Source of the DNA: Tyto alba
Taxonomy: Eukaryota > Chordata > Aves > Strigiformes > Tytonidae
Assembly (NCBI RefSeq): GCF_018691265.1
Contig: NW_024881313.1
Coordinates: 37,751,518 to 37,815,517, forward strand
Length of the DNA: 64,000 nucleotides
Direction: 5' to 3'
Below, piece by piece: positions 61,001-64,000 of the stretch. Made by a program: the position numbers and the translations under genes. The notes under the pieces are model-generated. The model was not told where the DNA came from and ran no database searches. It saw only the letters and a list, made by a program, of their open reading frames with translations. Each line of letters begins with the position of its first letter. The stretch's first letter is position 1.

Positions 61001-64000
61001 AAAAAGTGTTTTGAGGTGCTGGGACATGATTATCAGTGTTGCTAGACTGCTAGAATGAGTCTTGGCATGCCTTCCTCCTGGGCCAAACAGCACTCTCTCA
61101 AACAGTTCCCAGGCATAAGAATCAAGAATCAATGTCTGTAGCTGTATTAGCAAGATGTTGAGCTCAGTAGAAGAGGCTATGTGAACAGAAATAGTTGTGA
61201 CGGGAATTTGACAGCTAAACTCTACATGGGGAGGTGAGGGGGAGAAGGCATATTACATCAGATTAGGTCTGGTCTGGTCCCATGCAGGGGATTGCCCTTG
61301 GGTGATGGGAGCACATTAGTTGCGCTCTCAGAGTCTTCCAGTTTAGTTTCATCATCAAGGAACACAGCTCACAGTTCTCAAGACCACTCCACAGTGTAAA
61401 ACAAAGCACAGCCATGGGGGTGATCAAGAGATTCACTTCTCAACTAAATGCCAGAGCCATCTGTAGAGTTCCAGTGACTATTGTCAAAAAGCATTTTGGA
61501 AGAAATCATTCTAGTTTGGAAGTCAAGGGAATCACCCAGTGTAGATGCACTCAGTGCTGTGCCAAGTGACCCTGCTACCCAAGGACTTTTGTCAGGCACT
61601 TGCAGCATACTGGTGTAGACTCATCCATCCCTGCTAGTCCTTTCCAGTTTTCCATTGATATAAACCAAAAACCTGTTCTTTAACTTCATGACTTCTGTTA
61701 CAGAAATTGAAAGTATCCATTAAAATCTGAACTTCTGAAGAGTCTCAAAGTGATCCAGGGTAGATTTCTGATTTAATTACATGCTTAATTTTGTTTTAAT
61801 TTGCTCATTTTATTCTGTAATGGGAAAAGAAAATAATGTTTTCATAAGATCTCCACTTGAGAAGACAAAATACTTCAGGGAGTACCATACTGGGGAAGTC
61901 TTGGGAAAAGAGAAAGAAGAAAAAGGGAAATAAAAACTCTAATAGTCTTAATTGTTGTTCAGAAGTTGACTACAAGAAGTAGAATTACAAAGGCATTTGG
62001 AATACTCAGAGATGAAGCAGGTAGCAAGAAAGAAGACAGAGGCATGAACTGAAAGATTACAATTCAATATTTGGAACAACTTCAGTATCCCTAGACTGAT
62101 AAACCCCCTGAGTTATCCCCTTAAACTCTCTATTGTACAAGTAACGTTTTATCAGAAGTCTTCATAGCATTCTGATATATATGTTCTCAGTTATTAGAAA
62201 ACAGTTTTAACATGATGGATGTTTGCTGTCTCTGACTCTGTCCAGGCATCCACCCCCTAGAGAGATCAATGATAAATAATCTTCTACAATATAGTGGAAG
62301 GAAAGCACTTTCTCATACTCTGTTTTTTCTCTCCCTTGTCACTCATGTGTTACATGACATCCAAGGAAAGATCTACTGTATTATTGGGTTTTGTTTCTTT
62401 TTTAATAATTTACTTTTATTGTTTTGCCCTAGGGTTCCAACAGGAAAACAGAAGTATAGAAGACTAAAGAGCATCAAAAGTTTGATAAAGGCAAAGGATT
62501 ATAAAAGTACTGATCACAGAATGTCCAGTCTTAGTCTTTGATGATGGCAATGAAATATTAAGATGATCTCATTCTCTCTGGGGTTCCATTTATCATTTTA
62601 ATTCACGTCAAGGGAAGAAATGTTAAGATGTATTATGCCTGGATTCGCCAGTTCAGATCTCCAATTGGCTAAGCCACAATGCCAACACCTTGCTGAGAGT
62701 AACAGAGTCAATGAATCTTTGTTTCATCCAGGAGGCATTAGAGGAATATTTGATCCACATTATGTGCAAGTATTTCATATCCACTAGATTTGCATGACTC
62801 GGGTTTAAGGAAGACACTAAAATTCAAAGCATTAACAAAGTTAATTAATTAAGGTTACCTATTTCTAGTTGACACAGTAAAGAACTCTCAGGGTTCTCAC
62901 TGTATCTTTAAAAAGAAATAAATTTTTCTTCCTTTATAAGTCCTTTATTAGGCATGAATACAGATTTTAATATATAATTTAACATTTATAACACATAGTT
63001 GGCCAAAGTCTACTGAGAAAGGAGGATAACTGGAAACTCTAAGGATCCAAAAATAATGACAGGTGCAGATTGATTGTTATCTGGAAAATGTCACAAGTTC
63101 GCTGACATCAAGAGCTTCTCCAAGTGTATCAGAGAAGAATTTGCACCTATCAGTAACACAACTATGGTAACAGTCACCTTCCTCAAAGTCAATTTAGGAG
63201 CAACACATTGAAAATGTGAAATGTAATATTAAATATATGTCATAAAGGACAGACAGCTAAATATGCTGGTTTTAGGTATGGATTTTTAGTATGTCATTGT
63301 CTGCAGGCTGATTTTGGTGCACACACTCTTTATCTGACATTAAATGTGATGTTTTTTCCTCTTGGACAAAGAGAGAAAAGTTACTTCCCAGTCCAACCCA
63401 AATACATTTGAAAGTAAACAGATCCTTATTGCCAAGCAGTTCATCAGCTCTAAATTAACATTTTAACTGGTTCTGTAGCAATCCACTGGGGTCCAGGCTT
63501 CCATACTGTTGGTACAATGTTTTCAGACCTCACTGAAGAATCCTTCACTAGGTTTTGGCTTTGCTTACTTTTATTAGGGTATGAAAGAAGCTTGAAAATG
63601 AGGAAAACGGAAGGTTTGCAGAGAGCTGACCCTTATAGAAGGCCACAGGAAATGCATCTGAAGGTGAATAAGTGTCCTCACTGAAGTCCATCCAGATACC
63701 AACCTTCACATAAACCCTATTCCTGGATTTTCTTTCTTGTTTTTAACAAAAAAGTCACTCAGGTATGAATGAGGTGGCCTTCATGTGTGTGTTTGGTTTC
63801 TTTTTTTTTTTTTTTTGGATTTATTCTTCTTTAGTTTGTTCCACCCATAAACTAGAGTCATCAAACAACATTCAGATTGTAAGAAATGCAGAAGAGATAT
63901 TTTGTATCTATGAATTACCAGAAAATTTTCTGAACCTCCAAAGAAGAGTGACATAATCAAGAAAAGTAGGGCACGTATTTCATGTATTCCTACAACTTTT
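58029..64000. other. Intergenic stretch without recognised genes
   Basis: About 6 kb, mostly AT-rich. Frames such as 58,154-58,480 and 62,269-62,541 (plus) have no recognisable domain. A T run lies at 63,802-63,816. No mobile element recognised. Confidence 0.4.

Noticed and set aside
1..64000. CRISPR arrays, prokaryotic operons, phage or plasmid features
   Set aside because: The composition, introns, CR1 and LTR elements are those of a vertebrate nuclear genome. The regular repeats present are microsatellites without spacers.

Overview
The window is nuclear DNA from a vertebrate, almost certainly a bird. It is AT-rich and nearly gene-empty. The evidence is a 5'-truncated CR1 LINE ending in the avian CR1 3' signature ATTCTATGATTCTATAG, shorter CR1 scraps, and LTRs of a type I recall from neoavian rather than galliform birds. 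No long intact reading frame, rRNA, tRNA or CRISPR array is visible. Most open frames are chance frames in non-coding DNA.

Region 1 (about 1-11,200, minus strand) appears to be the 5' end of a protein-coding gene. A CpG island at 10,640-11,170 holds a short coding first exon (10,882-10,850) with a signal-peptide start, MRSLCWLLLPL, ending at a GTGAGT donor in phase 0. About 10 kb downstream on the same strand, a 100-base exon (829-730) has a strong polypyrimidine acceptor, also phase 0. It encodes 33 residues containing IHPEC, KEEALC and the glycosylation site NES. Joined, they look like the secreted N-terminus of a class B1 (secretin-family) GPCR of the VIP/PACAP/GHRH/secretin receptor group. 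The remaining exons lie beyond base 1. Intron 1 carries a solo LTR (9,593-10,071) in the same orientation as the gene, with a 5-bp target-site duplication.

Region 2 (11,200-64,000) lies upstream of that promoter and reads as intergenic DNA. It contains a CR1 scrap at 12.65 kb and a nested pair of LTRs at 24.56-25.50 kb. At 27.87-28.77 kb an A-rich tract abuts a CpG cluster that includes a tentative plus-strand signal-peptide exon and CTCF-like motifs. A (TTCTA)n pentanucleotide satellite lies at 37.43-37.59 kb and the inactive CR1 at about 38.72-40.04 kb. A weaker CR1-like scrap is at 45.3 kb and a decayed tandem repeat is at 55.3-55.83 kb. Many homopolymer and (AAAC)n-type tracts are scattered through it. 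I see no new defence-like or mobile system. The best signal is the split receptor gene with its sense-oriented intronic LTR.
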